64,000 nucleotides of DNA from Natrinema altunense (GTDB taxonomy: Archaea; Halobacteriota; Halobacteria; Halobacteriales; Natrialbaceae). The DNA is taken from assembly GCF_000731985.1 (NCBI RefSeq), contig NZ_JNCS01000002.1:372001-436000 (forward strand), given 5' to 3'. Shown in pieces: positions 1 through 8,063 of the stretch; position 1 is the first letter of the stretch, and each line of letters opens with the position of its first letter. Both the position numbers and the translations under genes were made by a program. Below the pieces are notes generated by a model. It was not told where the DNA came from. It saw only the letters and a program-made list of their open reading frames with translations, and did not search any database.

Positions 1-591
1 CTCGACCCCGAGGCCCGCGAGGGAATCGAGCGCGCCGCCGAGCGACTCACTGTCGCCGAGGAGGCAACGGCACTGCTCGAGGCGCTCGCTGAGACCCCCG
101 TCGAGGACCTCGAGTCGGCCTACAACCGCCTGTTCGGCCTCCCGAGCGACGACGGCACGTACGCCGTGATCCCCTACGAGGCCCACTACACGACCCGCGA
201 CGAGATCAGCAGCGAGCAACGCCGGATCGCGACCGTCGTCGGGCTGATGGAGGAGTTCGGCCTCGAGCCCAGCGACGAGTTCGCCGAGCGTCAGGATCAC
301 GTCGCCGCCGAACTCGAGTTGGCGCAGGTGCTCGCCGGCCAGCGGGCCGTCGCGCTCGAATCCGGCGAGTCGGCCGCCGCCGAGCGCGTCGGCCAGGCCG
401 AGGCGACGGTGCTCGCGGAACACCTCGTCGAGTTCGTGCCGGCGTTCGCCCACGACCTGCGCCGGGCGACGGACGAGGACGCGTACGTCGCCGCGGCGAA
501 CCTCGTCGAGGCGCTGGTGAGCTACGACAACGGGAAACATCCAGATCCGACCGTCTCGGCGGACACCGCGAACGGAGGTGAAGCCCCGTGA
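1..591 (+). CDS. NarJ/TorD-family molybdoenzyme chaperone (5' end cut by window)
   Basis: The frame is open from base 1, and 196 residues are visible. The all-helical sequence carries the family core: a Phe-Gly segment, Pro-Tyr-Glu, and then a FGL...ER-DH...ELE block that is typical of TorD/DmsD/NarJ chaperones. These cytoplasmic proteins bind the twin-arginine leader of a DMSO-reductase-family catalytic subunit and assist molybdenum cofactor insertion. The start lies upstream of the window. The stop codon overlaps the GTG start of the next gene, with a strong GGAGGTGA ribosome site just before it, so the two are co-translated. The next gene, a haem-b subunit of type II DMSO reductases, indicates that the client is a nitrate/selenate/DMSO-type reductase encoded to the left. 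Family assignment is firm, but the exact client is inferred. Confidence 0.85.
   Translation, partial: LDPEAREGIERAAERLTVAEEATALLEALAETPVEDLESAYNRLFGLPSDDGTYAVIPYEAHYTTRDEISSEQRRIATVVGLMEEFGLEPSDEFAERQDHVAAELELAQVLAGQRAVALESGESAAAERVGQAEATVLAEHLVEFVPAFAHDLRRATDEDAYVAAANLVEALVSYDNGKHPDPTVSADTANGGEAP
574..581 (+). promoter_or_regulatory. Strong Shine-Dalgarno site GGAGGTGA
   Basis: GGAGGTGA is a full-length match to the haloarchaeal 16S rRNA anti-Shine-Dalgarno sequence. It sits 6 nt before the GTG start at 588, inside the end of the chaperone gene. It supports the GTG start of the haem subunit, which overlaps the chaperone stop. Confidence 0.75.
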
Positions 592-1625
592 GCTCGCAGT
601 CCATCGAGATCGGGTCAGTTTCGATCGACCGCAACGCGGCGCGTCGCGCGACGAAGTTGGCCGTGATCGTACTGTGCCTGATGATGGTGCTCCAGGTCGC
701 GGTGGTCGCCGTCCTTACGGTCGGCCCGCAGCCGCTGCGCTCCGTCAACGAGGTGCCCGCAGAGCCGGACGCCGCGGCGTGGGACGACGCGCCGACCGAG
801 ACGGTGTCGCTGGATCCACAACAGATGGCGCTGCCGTACGGTGGCGGGAGCGTCGACGAGGTGACGGTTCAGGCGGTGACCAACGACACGCACGTCGCCT
901 TCCGCATGGAGTGGGAGGACCCGACCGCGGACACGGAGATCAACGAGCCAAACGCCTACAGCGACGCCGCAGCGATCATGCTCCGTAGCGGGAGCCAGCC
1001 GCCGGTCGCCATGGGTGCCAGCGGCGACCCGGTCAACATCTGGTACTGGCGCTCGAGCTGGCAGCACTCGGAGTCCGATCCCGGCGGCGACATGTACTCG
1101 TACCCGCACCCGGACAACGAGACGAAGCCGGGGCAGGCGGCCGGCAACCCGCTCTCGAAGTCGAGCTACAACCGGTACGCACAGAACTACTACGCGACCG
1201 GCTACGGCTCGCTGACCAACGCGGAGACCCAGCCCGTCGCGGCAAACGGCGAGCGGACCGACGACGGCTGGGCGGTCGTGTTCCAGCGCGAGCACGATGC
1301 CAGTGGCCAGTACGACGCCGCGTTCGAGGACGGCGAACAGATGTACCTCACGTACGCCATCTGGGACGGCGACGCGGACGAAGTCAACGGCGAGAAGTCG
1401 CTGTCGTACCAGTTCCTCACCCTTGATACCGACGACGGGACGCTCAGCGCGGCCGATTCCGACGACGGAGGCGGCAACGAAACGGACGGTACCGACGGCG
1501 GTGCCGTGGCCGGTGTCACCGACTCGGCGCTCTGGCTGGTCGGGGCCGCGACGAACTGGCCCGCGCTCCTCGCTCTCGCGACGGTCACGGCGTGGCTCGT
1601 CAGCTACTGGAGGCTCCGAGAATGA
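588..1625 (+). CDS. Ethylbenzene-dehydrogenase-type haem b subunit, membrane anchored
   Basis: This 345-residue protein has an N-terminal hydrophobic helix (about residues 22-45), an extracytoplasmic beta domain of the EbdC/DdhC/SerC type and a C-terminal transmembrane helix (about 315-342) after an Asp/Gly/Thr-rich linker. The family signature is clear: an early W-D-AP motif, R-x-EW-D-PT, a DAAA segment, and a proline-methionine-glycine then PVNIWYW block. In the family this subunit holds one b-type haem and passes electrons between the iron-sulfur subunit and the quinone or cytochrome pool. Two membrane anchors are unusual, because the bacterial homologues are soluble periplasmic proteins. 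The GTG start overlaps the chaperone stop, and the stop overlaps the next ATG. Confidence 0.85.
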   Translation: MSSQSIEIGSVSIDRNAARRATKLAVIVLCLMMVLQVAVVAVLTVGPQPLRSVNEVPAEPDAAAWDDAPTETVSLDPQQMALPYGGGSVDEVTVQAVTNDTHVAFRMEWEDPTADTEINEPNAYSDAAAIMLRSGSQPPVAMGASGDPVNIWYWRSSWQHSESDPGGDMYSYPHPDNETKPGQAAGNPLSKSSYNRYAQNYYATGYGSLTNAETQPVAANGERTDDGWAVVFQREHDASGQYDAAFEDGEQMYLTYAIWDGDADEVNGEKSLSYQFLTLDTDDGTLSAADSDDGGGNETDGTDGGAVAGVTDSALWLVGAATNWPALLALATVTAWLVSYWRLRE

Positions 1626-2512
1626 CCGACTACGCGAACCGAAGTGCCCGCGGCCGGGCACCCGACGACGACGAGGCATCGCTCCGATCGCGACTCGAGT
1701 CCGATCGCGAACGCGACCGACGACGCGGGGCGCTCGGGCTGGTCGACCTGGCCGACGAGGGTGGACTGGCACCGGCGACGGTCGCGGGACTCGCCGAGGT
1801 GACGCTCGAGGACGAGGTGGCGGACGTGAGACAGTTCGCCGTCGAAGCGCTCGGGCTCGCCGCGAGCGCCGCCGACTCGGACGCGGCCGCCGAGGCGATC
1901 CGGGCGGCGCTGGCCGACGACCACGAGTGGGTCCGCGCGGAGGCCGTCGTCGCGCAATCGCGGGCCGAACCCGGGAACGAGGAGCCGCTTCGCGGGGCTC
2001 TCGAGGACGACAGCGGCTGGGTGCGGCGCAACGCCGTCATCGCCCTCTCGAAGACCGGAGCGGCCTCACAGGAGCTGTTGATCGAACGGATCAAGAACGA
2101 CCCCCACTCCGGCGTCCGGGAGTACGCGGCCGACTACCTCCGCGAGTACGCCGACGAGGTCGAAGCGGCGGTCCGAATCCTCGCGGCCGTCCTGGCCCGG
2201 GATCCGGAGGCGTTCGTCCGGGCGAAGGCCGCGACCAGCCTCGGCGATCTCGGCACCGACCGCGCCGAGGCGGTCCTCGAGCGCCACGGCCTGAACGACC
2301 GCAGCGACGACGTGCGCCGGTCGGCCAAACGGGCGCTCGCGACGGCCCGCGGCGTCGACCCCGAGCAGATCGACGCCGGACTGGACGGCGACGCTGCGCC
2401 CGGCGGCGGACCGGGGTCGCAACGGGAACGGCGACGGCAGGACCCCGGGCCGAGTCAGGGGCCGGCCGGCTCGATCGACGGACTCACACAGGGACAGCGT
2501 GATCGACGATGA
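1622..2512 (+). CDS. HEAT-repeat protein in the molybdoenzyme operon
   Basis: This is a 296-residue soluble protein. The ATG at 1622 is chosen over an upstream in-frame ATG because it gives the ATGA overlap seen throughout this operon. From about residue 35 to 255 it consists of roughly 30-residue alpha-hairpin repeats of the PBS-lyase HEAT type, with recurring cores such as WVRAEAV, WVRRNAV, GVREYAA, FVRAKAA and DVRRSAK. The last 40 residues are a Gly/Gln/Arg-rich disordered tail. HEAT repeats form a scaffold for protein binding, and no catalytic residues are visible. Its position between the haem subunit and the Mrp-like ATPase suggests a role in assembling or anchoring the reductase complex. 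That role is inference. Confidence 0.8.
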   Translation: MTDYANRSARGRAPDDDEASLRSRLESDRERDRRRGALGLVDLADEGGLAPATVAGLAEVTLEDEVADVRQFAVEALGLAASAADSDAAAEAIRAALADDHEWVRAEAVVAQSRAEPGNEEPLRGALEDDSGWVRRNAVIALSKTGAASQELLIERIKNDPHSGVREYAADYLREYADEVEAAVRILAAVLARDPEAFVRAKAATSLGDLGTDRAEAVLERHGLNDRSDDVRRSAKRALATARGVDPEQIDAGLDGDAAPGGGPGSQRERRRQDPGPSQGPAGSIDGLTQGQRDRR

Positions 2513-3174
2513 CATACGAACTCGACAGCACACCGACGGCCGACGGATCACAGGCGCGAGACGAATCGCACGCGGATCACGACCACGACGAGTCGGACGC
2601 GGGCTGTACGACCGAACACAGCGCTGCAGGCTCGAGTCTGGAGGAGTCGCTGGGCGTGACAATCCCCGACGACCACGTGGGTGCGTTCGTCGCGCAAGCG
2701 TTCGAGGACGTCGAGCGCTCGACGGAGTGGCCCGAGGCCGTCGACGCCGTCGTCGCCGACGATGCCCGCGACGCCTGGCGGTCGCTCTCGACGCGTAAGC
2801 AGGTCGTCGAACTGCTGACGATCGCCGACGAGTTCGACGAGCAAGCGACCGCGTTGCTCGAGGAGATCCCCCTCGATCGGGGCGGACTCGACGACGACCG
2901 ACGCGAACGGTTCGAGGAGGCAAAGCGGCTGCGCCGCAACGCGGATATCCTCCGTGACGGGATCGCGGCGGGCTACGCCGAGGGCCGAGTAAGCGACGAC
3001 GAATTAGTCGCCGCCGTCGAGGCCTTCGAGTTCGATACCGCGGCGATCGCCGAGCGCGAAGACGCGTTGGACGCCGTCGCTAACGCGTACGACCTCGAGT
3101 TCCGACCCTACGGCGGGACCCTGATGACCGAGCGCGAACCCGACGACGACGCCGAAGAATTCGAGGCCTGGTAA
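2509..3174 (+). CDS. Uncharacterised helical protein of molybdoenzyme operon
   Basis: I do not recognise this 221-residue protein. Its ATG overlaps the HEAT-gene stop, and its stop is one base before the next gene, so it is part of the same coupled unit. The first 45 residues are disordered and contain a His/Asp stretch (HADHDHDESD) that could bind metal. The rest is predicted largely helical and acidic, with no signal peptide and no membrane helix. The length and helical character recall chaperone-like accessory proteins of reductase operons. I see no TorD or hemerythrin motif that would justify a name. Confidence 0.75.
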   Translation: MTYELDSTPTADGSQARDESHADHDHDESDAGCTTEHSAAGSSLEESLGVTIPDDHVGAFVAQAFEDVERSTEWPEAVDAVVADDARDAWRSLSTRKQVVELLTIADEFDEQATALLEEIPLDRGGLDDDRRERFEEAKRLRRNADILRDGIAAGYAEGRVSDDELVAAVEAFEFDTAAIAEREDALDAVANAYDLEFRPYGGTLMTEREPDDDAEEFEAW

Positions 3175-3175
3175 C

Positions 3176-4453
3176 ATGGCGAAACACGACATCGTTCCGG
3201 ACGACGTACCGACCGACGGCCTCGCGGAGCGCGTTCGGGACGGCCTGCGCGCCGTCGAGGACCCCGATCTGGGGAGCGACGTGCTCGAGTCCGGGCTGGT
3301 GACCGACGTCTCGGTCGACGAGCGGGTCGTGCGGATCGGCGCGGATCTCACCGGGCTCGACGACCCGACCGCGGAGGACGTCACCGAGGCGCTCCGCCGA
3401 CGGGCGCTTTCGACGCCCGGCGTCGAGCGGGCGACGATCGAGGGCGAGACGCCCGACGCGGGTGCGGACGACGCGATCGACGGGCCGGCCGGCGTCGACA
3501 CCGTGATCGCCGTCGCCAGCGCCAAAGGCGGCGTCGGCAAGACGACGGTCTCGACCCAACTCGCCCGCGCGCTGGCCGCCGATCCCGACCGCGACGTCGG
3601 CATCTTCGACGCCGACCTCTACGGGCCGAACGTGCCGGAGTTGCTGGATCTCGAGGGGCCGGTCTCGGCCAACGCCGCGGGGGACGCCGAGCCGATCGAT
3701 GCCGGCGACCTTACCGCGATGAGCGTCGGCCTGATCGCGAACGACGAGCCGCTGGCCTGGCGGGGCGCGATGGCCCACGAAGCCGTCAGCGAACTGTTCG
3801 AGGACACCGCCTGGGGCGATCTGGACACGCTGGTCGTCGACCTGCCGCCGGGGACCGGCGACATCGTCCTGACGGCGCTGCAGTCGCTTCCGATCGACGG
3901 TGCGGTACTGGTCAGTACGCCCCATCCCACGAGCGTCGGGGACACGTCCCGCAGCGCCACGCTGTTCGAGGAAAACGGCGTCCCGCTGCTGGGCACGGTC
4001 GTCAACATGCGCGGATTCACCTGCGACTGTGGCCGCGAACACGACCTCTTCCCGGACACCGACGTCGAGGCCGCACTCGACCAGCCGGTGCTGTGTGACC
4101 TTCCGTTCGACGAACGGGTCCGTGACTTCGGCGACGACGTGCCGCCGGAGGCGCTCGAGTTGGCCGACGCCGTCCGCGAGCGACTCGCGGCAGTCGGCGA
4201 CCTCTCGGTGCCCGACCACGCCCTCGACCTGCGCGGGCTGCCGAAACCGATCCGCCACGAGCAGGCCACCGCGGAGTTCCGTGCGACCGAGCCCGGCGAG
4301 ACGTTCTACCTGCTCAACGACCACGATCCCTCGCCGCTCGCCGCGGAACTCGTCGGGGCGGTCGGTCGCGAGGGACCGCCCGGTGACGCCTTCGAGGAGT
4401 ACGCAGTCCGCAGACGGGCACCCGACGAGTGGGTCCTGGCCGTCACACGATAG
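3176..4453 (+). CDS. DUF59-Mrp/NBP35 ATPase-DUF2249 fusion, iron-sulfur carrier
   Basis: This is a 425-residue three-domain protein. Residues 1-100 are a MIP18/DUF59-like domain. Residues about 108-335 are a Mrp/NBP35 (ApbC) P-loop ATPase, with the deviant Walker A AKGGVGKTT near residues 116-124, the DLPPGTGD signature and a short Cys motif (FTCDCG) where Mrp proteins carry their cluster-binding cysteines. Residues about 345-425 match DUF2249 (LDLRGLP, then GETFYLLNDHDPSPL). Mrp proteins load and transfer iron-sulfur clusters. DUF2249 is a TusA-like domain frequently found near denitrification and hemerythrin genes. The ATG is 2 nt after the previous stop. A dedicated cluster-loading role for the iron-sulfur subunit of the adjacent reductase is a reasonable inference. 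Confidence 0.9.
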   Translation: MAKHDIVPDDVPTDGLAERVRDGLRAVEDPDLGSDVLESGLVTDVSVDERVVRIGADLTGLDDPTAEDVTEALRRRALSTPGVERATIEGETPDAGADDAIDGPAGVDTVIAVASAKGGVGKTTVSTQLARALAADPDRDVGIFDADLYGPNVPELLDLEGPVSANAAGDAEPIDAGDLTAMSVGLIANDEPLAWRGAMAHEAVSELFEDTAWGDLDTLVVDLPPGTGDIVLTALQSLPIDGAVLVSTPHPTSVGDTSRSATLFEENGVPLLGTVVNMRGFTCDCGREHDLFPDTDVEAALDQPVLCDLPFDERVRDFGDDVPPEALELADAVRERLAAVGDLSVPDHALDLRGLPKPIRHEQATAEFRATEPGETFYLLNDHDPSPLAAELVGAVGREGPPGDAFEEYAVRRRAPDEWVLAVTR

Positions 4454-4557
4454 CCGGGCCGTGAGTCGACCGGGGGCGGCGACGCGGGATGCCGCGATCA
4501 GCACGCCGCGACGCGCCATCCGAACGGGTCTTCCCCGCGAACCGACGATGGACACGT

Positions 4558-5106
4558 ATGAGTCAGGACGCGAGGCTGCGAGCCGTCTGTCTGGCGGGAC
4601 CGAGCGACGCCGGCAAAACGTCGCTCGTCGAGGAACTGGTGGAGCGACTGGCCACCGATGGCCGCGTCGCGACCGTCAAGTCGATCCATCACGACATCGA
4701 GATCGATACGCCGGGCAGCGACACCCACCGTCACCGGACCGCGGGTGCCGAAACCGTCGTCGGTATCACGCCGACGTTGACCTTCGATATCACGACGCGG
4801 GGCAAGCGGGACCCGCCCGAACCCGACGGCGACGCGCTCTTCGAGTCCGACGATCCGGAGGGACGGGCGCTCGCGAGCACGCTCGAGCGCCTCGCCCGAC
4901 GCGGGTACGACACCGTCCTGGTCGAAGGATTCGCCGAGTCGCCGCTGCCGACGATCCTCGTCGGGACTCGAGCGCCGGCCGCCGTCGGCGGCCCGATCGT
5001 CGGACGCGGCGAAGACCCGGTCGAGGACCTCGTCGAAACGATCCGCTCGCTCGACGGACTCGAGGGAGTGACCGATGACCGGTCGAGCGACGATCCGGAC
5101 GACTGA
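4558..5106 (+). CDS. mobB: MobB, molybdopterin-guanine dinucleotide biosynthesis GTPase
   Basis: This 182-residue P-loop protein has Walker A GPSDAGKT at residues 14-21, followed by KSIHHDIEID and the DTHRHRTAGA segment. Both are hallmarks of MobB. The LVEGF segment near residue 123 is the family's Walker B region. MobB assists MobA in converting molybdopterin to the bis-MGD cofactor used by DMSO-reductase-family enzymes, which fits the genes on both sides. The ATG at 4558 places the P-loop at the usual distance from the N terminus. A longer in-frame start at 4489 adds an Arg-rich extension and is rejected. Confidence 0.9.
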   Translation: MSQDARLRAVCLAGPSDAGKTSLVEELVERLATDGRVATVKSIHHDIEIDTPGSDTHRHRTAGAETVVGITPTLTFDITTRGKRDPPEPDGDALFESDDPEGRALASTLERLARRGYDTVLVEGFAESPLPTILVGTRAPAAVGGPIVGRGEDPVEDLVETIRSLDGLEGVTDDRSSDDPDD

Positions 5107-5248
5107 ACCGATCGACCGGCGGGAGACGACACTGGCGAAGCGACGGCCGGGGACGTCGATGTCCGTCGGGAGCAACCATTCCCGGTTGTATTCCCACAAT
5201 ATAGGAACCGAAACCAGTTGTATTTGTGCGCTTACTCCAACGGGACGT

Positions 5249-6202
5249 ATGCACAGTCGCGACGGCCGCGTCGGGTCCGGCCCGCGGAGCCGACGGCGCG
5301 TCCTCGCCGCGACCGGCGGACTCGCGGCGGGACTGGTTGGGGTTGCGGGCTGTCTCGGCAGTACTGACGGCGTTCGGGTGCTCGCCGCCGGCAGTCTGGC
5401 CGCCGCCTTCGAGAACGGCGTCGGCCCGGCGTTCGAGTCCGCGTCCGGACTGCGGTACGAGGGCGAGTACTACGGGACCAACGCCGTGATGCGGCTGGTC
5501 GAAGACGGGACGAAGTATCCGGACGTGGTGATCGGTGCCGACGCCGAACTCCTGCGGGAGCGCCTCTATCCCGACCACGCCGACTGGGACGCCGAGTTCG
5601 CGGCCAACGAAGTCGTGATCGCCTACGCGCCCGAGACGGGCCTCGGTTCGCGGCTCGCGGCCGGCGAGCCGTGGTACGAGGTCTTCGCGGCCGCCGCCGA
5701 GGACGCGATCGCGATCAGCGACCCGGACCTCGATCCGCTGGGCTACCGGGCGCTCCTCCTGTTCGAACTCGCCGAACGCGAACACGGGCTCGCGGGCTTT
5801 CGCGACGCGATGGCCGGAAAAGTCGCCCGCGTCGCCGACGAGCCCCAACTGCTCGCCGGCCTCGAGAACGGCGACCGGGCGTGTGCGGTCGCCTACAGCA
5901 ACATGGCGGCCGAGCGCGATGTCGCCGTCCGGCGGTTGGACGATGCCTACAACTTCGGCGATGCCGCGTTCGCTGACCGATACGCGCGGGCGAGCTACAC
6001 CACCGACGGCGGCCACACGGTCGAGGGGACGCCGGTCGTCTACAACGCGACGGTGCGCTCCGACGCCGACGCCCCGGCTGCGGGCCGCGAGTTCGTCTCC
6101 TTTCTGCTCGAGAACGGTGCGCTACTGGCCGAGCACGGTCTGCGGGTCGACGATTCGCTGCCCCGGTTTCACGGGGACCCCCCGGAGGCGATCGAGCCGT
6201 GA
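5249..6202 (+). CDS. wtpA: WtpA-type molybdate/tungstate-binding lipoprotein
   Basis: This is a 317-residue ABC-transporter substrate-binding protein. The N terminus has a twin-arginine motif (RSRRRVLA, residues 13-20) and a lipobox ending at Cys35 (GVAGC), so it is a Tat-exported lipoprotein. The mature part carries the WtpA/ModA signatures LAAGSL, EYYGTNAV, DVVIGADAELL and YPDHADW followed by FAANEVVIAYA. The last of these is diagnostic of the archaeal WtpA oxyanion-binding family. The ATG at 5249 is preferred because longer in-frame starts would bury the signal peptide. It is translationally coupled to the permease gene. An AT-richer patch around 5196-5210 may hold its promoter. Confidence 0.88.
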   Translation: MHSRDGRVGSGPRSRRRVLAATGGLAAGLVGVAGCLGSTDGVRVLAAGSLAAAFENGVGPAFESASGLRYEGEYYGTNAVMRLVEDGTKYPDVVIGADAELLRERLYPDHADWDAEFAANEVVIAYAPETGLGSRLAAGEPWYEVFAAAAEDAIAISDPDLDPLGYRALLLFELAEREHGLAGFRDAMAGKVARVADEPQLLAGLENGDRACAVAYSNMAAERDVAVRRLDDAYNFGDAAFADRYARASYTTDGGHTVEGTPVVYNATVRSDADAPAAGREFVSFLLENGALLAEHGLRVDDSLPRFHGDPPEAIEP

Positions 6203-7071
6203 GTCACACGGACCGTGACCGGACCGACGTACCGGAGCGAGACGGGGACGCGGCAGGAGCCGATGCGGACCCCCGGTATCGCGCGGGCCGCGAGTGGCTT
6301 CCGAGCGGGCTCGCCGTCCCGGCGCTGCTCGGTGCGCTGTTGCTCGCCTACTTCGTCGTTCCGTTCGCGGTCTTTCTGCTCCGCATGCGGGACGTGGCCG
6401 TCGTTGCCGGGCTCGCGGACCCGGCGGTTCGGGACGCGATCGGGACCTCGCTGCTGACGGCACCGATCTCGACGGCCATCGCGACCGTCCTCGGCGTACC
6501 GCTGGCGTACGTCCTCTCGCGGGCGTCCTTTCGCGGCAAGCGGCTGGTCGAAGCACTCGTTTTGCTCCCGCTGGTCGTCCCCCCGATCGTCGGCGGCGTG
6601 ATGCTCCTGACCGTCGTCGGTCGATACACGCCGATCGGTGCGGCCGCCGCGGCCGTCGGACTGCCGTTGACCGGGAGCCGCGCCGGCGTCGTCCTCGCCC
6701 AGACGTTCGTCGCCGCCCCGTTTCTCGTCGTCACCGCCCGCGCGGGCTTCGACGGCGTCGATCCTCGGCTCGAGGAGGCCGCGCGGACGATGGGGTACGG
6801 CCGCCTCCGGACGGTGCGACTGGTCTCGCTACCGCTGGCGCGCAACGCCATCGCCGCCGGGATCGTGCTGACGTTCGTCCGGGCGCTCGGCGAGTTCGGC
6901 GCGACGATGATGGTCGCGTACACCCCCCGAACCATGCCGACCCAGATCCGCGTCTCGTTTATCGCCCGCGGGATCGACGCGATCGTGCCGATCGCGCTCG
7001 CCCTGCTCGCCGTCGCCGTGATCGTCGTCGTCGCCGTCCAGTTGCTGGTCGGAACCCCACGCCGCCGCTGA
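6199..7071 (+). CDS. wtpB: WtpB/ModB-type molybdate/tungstate ABC permease
   Basis: This 290-residue inner-membrane permease has about six transmembrane helices after a disordered acidic N terminus. It has the binding-protein-dependent transport EAA loop (EEAARTMGYGRLRTVRLVSLP), followed by RALGEFGATMMVAY, which is characteristic of ModB/WtpB. The GTG start overlaps the WtpA stop. The expected ATPase (ModC/WtpC) does not follow. The next gene is a regulator 132 bp away, so the ATP-binding subunit must be encoded elsewhere or shared with another transporter. Confidence 0.9.
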   Translation: MSHTDRDRTDVPERDGDAAGADADPRYRAGREWLPSGLAVPALLGALLLAYFVVPFAVFLLRMRDVAVVAGLADPAVRDAIGTSLLTAPISTAIATVLGVPLAYVLSRASFRGKRLVEALVLLPLVVPPIVGGVMLLTVVGRYTPIGAAAAAVGLPLTGSRAGVVLAQTFVAAPFLVVTARAGFDGVDPRLEEAARTMGYGRLRTVRLVSLPLARNAIAAGIVLTFVRALGEFGATMMVAYTPRTMPTQIRVSFIARGIDAIVPIALALLAVAVIVVVAVQLLVGTPRRR

Positions 7072-7203
7072 ACCGCCGCGTTCACGACGGTGTCACACGA
7101 CCGGACTCGAACCGATCAGAACGCGTGTAATTCGCGCTAACCGGCTCTAAGTGGTTTGGAAGTGAGATTATGGACATCGTCGTTCAATCAGCGGGTGAGA
7201 CTC

Positions 7204-7872
7204 ATGACATCCATCGCAGACATCGAAATTCCGGCCGACGGAACCGGGACCGGCGAACTGTTCGAGGCCGTCCCCTCGCTCACGTGTGAAATGGAACGGG
7301 TGATCGCCTCGAGCGGCCACGGACTCTGGCTGTCGGGCCCCTCACAGCCGGAGATCGAATCGGCCCTCGACGAGGCCTCGGCGATCGGCACCTACGCCCA
7401 GATCAGCAGCGACGAGGACCGCTGGCTCTACGACATCGAGTTCGAACCCGACACCGTCGACCCGTTCGAGTTCACCCTCGAGGAGAACGGCACGGTGCTG
7501 AGCGCCTCGGCGTCGAACGGCACGTGGCTGCTCAGCGTCCGCGTGGTCGACCGCGAGAGCGTCAGTTCGCTGTACGATCGGCTCGACGACAACGACGTCA
7601 CGCCGACGATCATCCGCCTGTTCGACCTCGCCGAGGAGAGCCACTCCCAGTGTGGCCTGACGGCCCGCCAGTACGAGACGCTGGTCGCAGCGATCGATCA
7701 CGGCTACTTCGAGATCCCCCGCGAAGTCTCGATGCAGGAACTCTCCGAGGAACTGGATATCTCCCATCAGGCGCTCTCCGAGCGGCTGCGCCGCGCCTAC
7801 CGCGCGCTGGTTACCGCCGAACTCAACGTGACCGAGGAGGACACCGCCGCCCCGCCGATCCCCTCGAACTGA
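7204..7872 (+). CDS. HTH_10 (Bat/DmsR-like) transcriptional regulator
   Basis: The last 60 residues of this 222-residue protein form the haloarchaeal HTH_10 DNA-binding domain (LTARQYETLVAAIDHGYFEIPR, then MQELSEELDISHQALSERLRR). The N-terminal 150 residues are a sensor-like beta/alpha domain similar to that of DmsR and Bat-type activators, with two Cys (near residues 26 and 145) but no obvious cofactor motif. The ATG at 7204 follows directly on a shorter upstream frame and is the best start. It lies at the end of the molybdoenzyme cluster on the same strand, so it is likely the activator of the reductase operon under low oxygen. That role is inferred from the known dmsR arrangement. Confidence 0.85.
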   Translation: MTSIADIEIPADGTGTGELFEAVPSLTCEMERVIASSGHGLWLSGPSQPEIESALDEASAIGTYAQISSDEDRWLYDIEFEPDTVDPFEFTLEENGTVLSASASNGTWLLSVRVVDRESVSSLYDRLDDNDVTPTIIRLFDLAEESHSQCGLTARQYETLVAAIDHGYFEIPREVSMQELSEELDISHQALSERLRRAYRALVTAELNVTEEDTAAPPIPSN

Positions 7873-8063
7873 CTCCGTTCCGACCCCGTCGTCCCGCCCG
7901 ACGGCCGACTCGGTGCTTGTGTACACCGCTCGAGCGAGCGCGAACGGTCCCGCGCGGGTCGTCGCTCGAGCGTCGTGACCGTCCGCACCCCGCGAGCGAT
8001 GCTGCACGGCGGCCTGCCGGCGAACCGCCCACAGTTACTATCCGGGGGGCCGATGTGTGTGGC

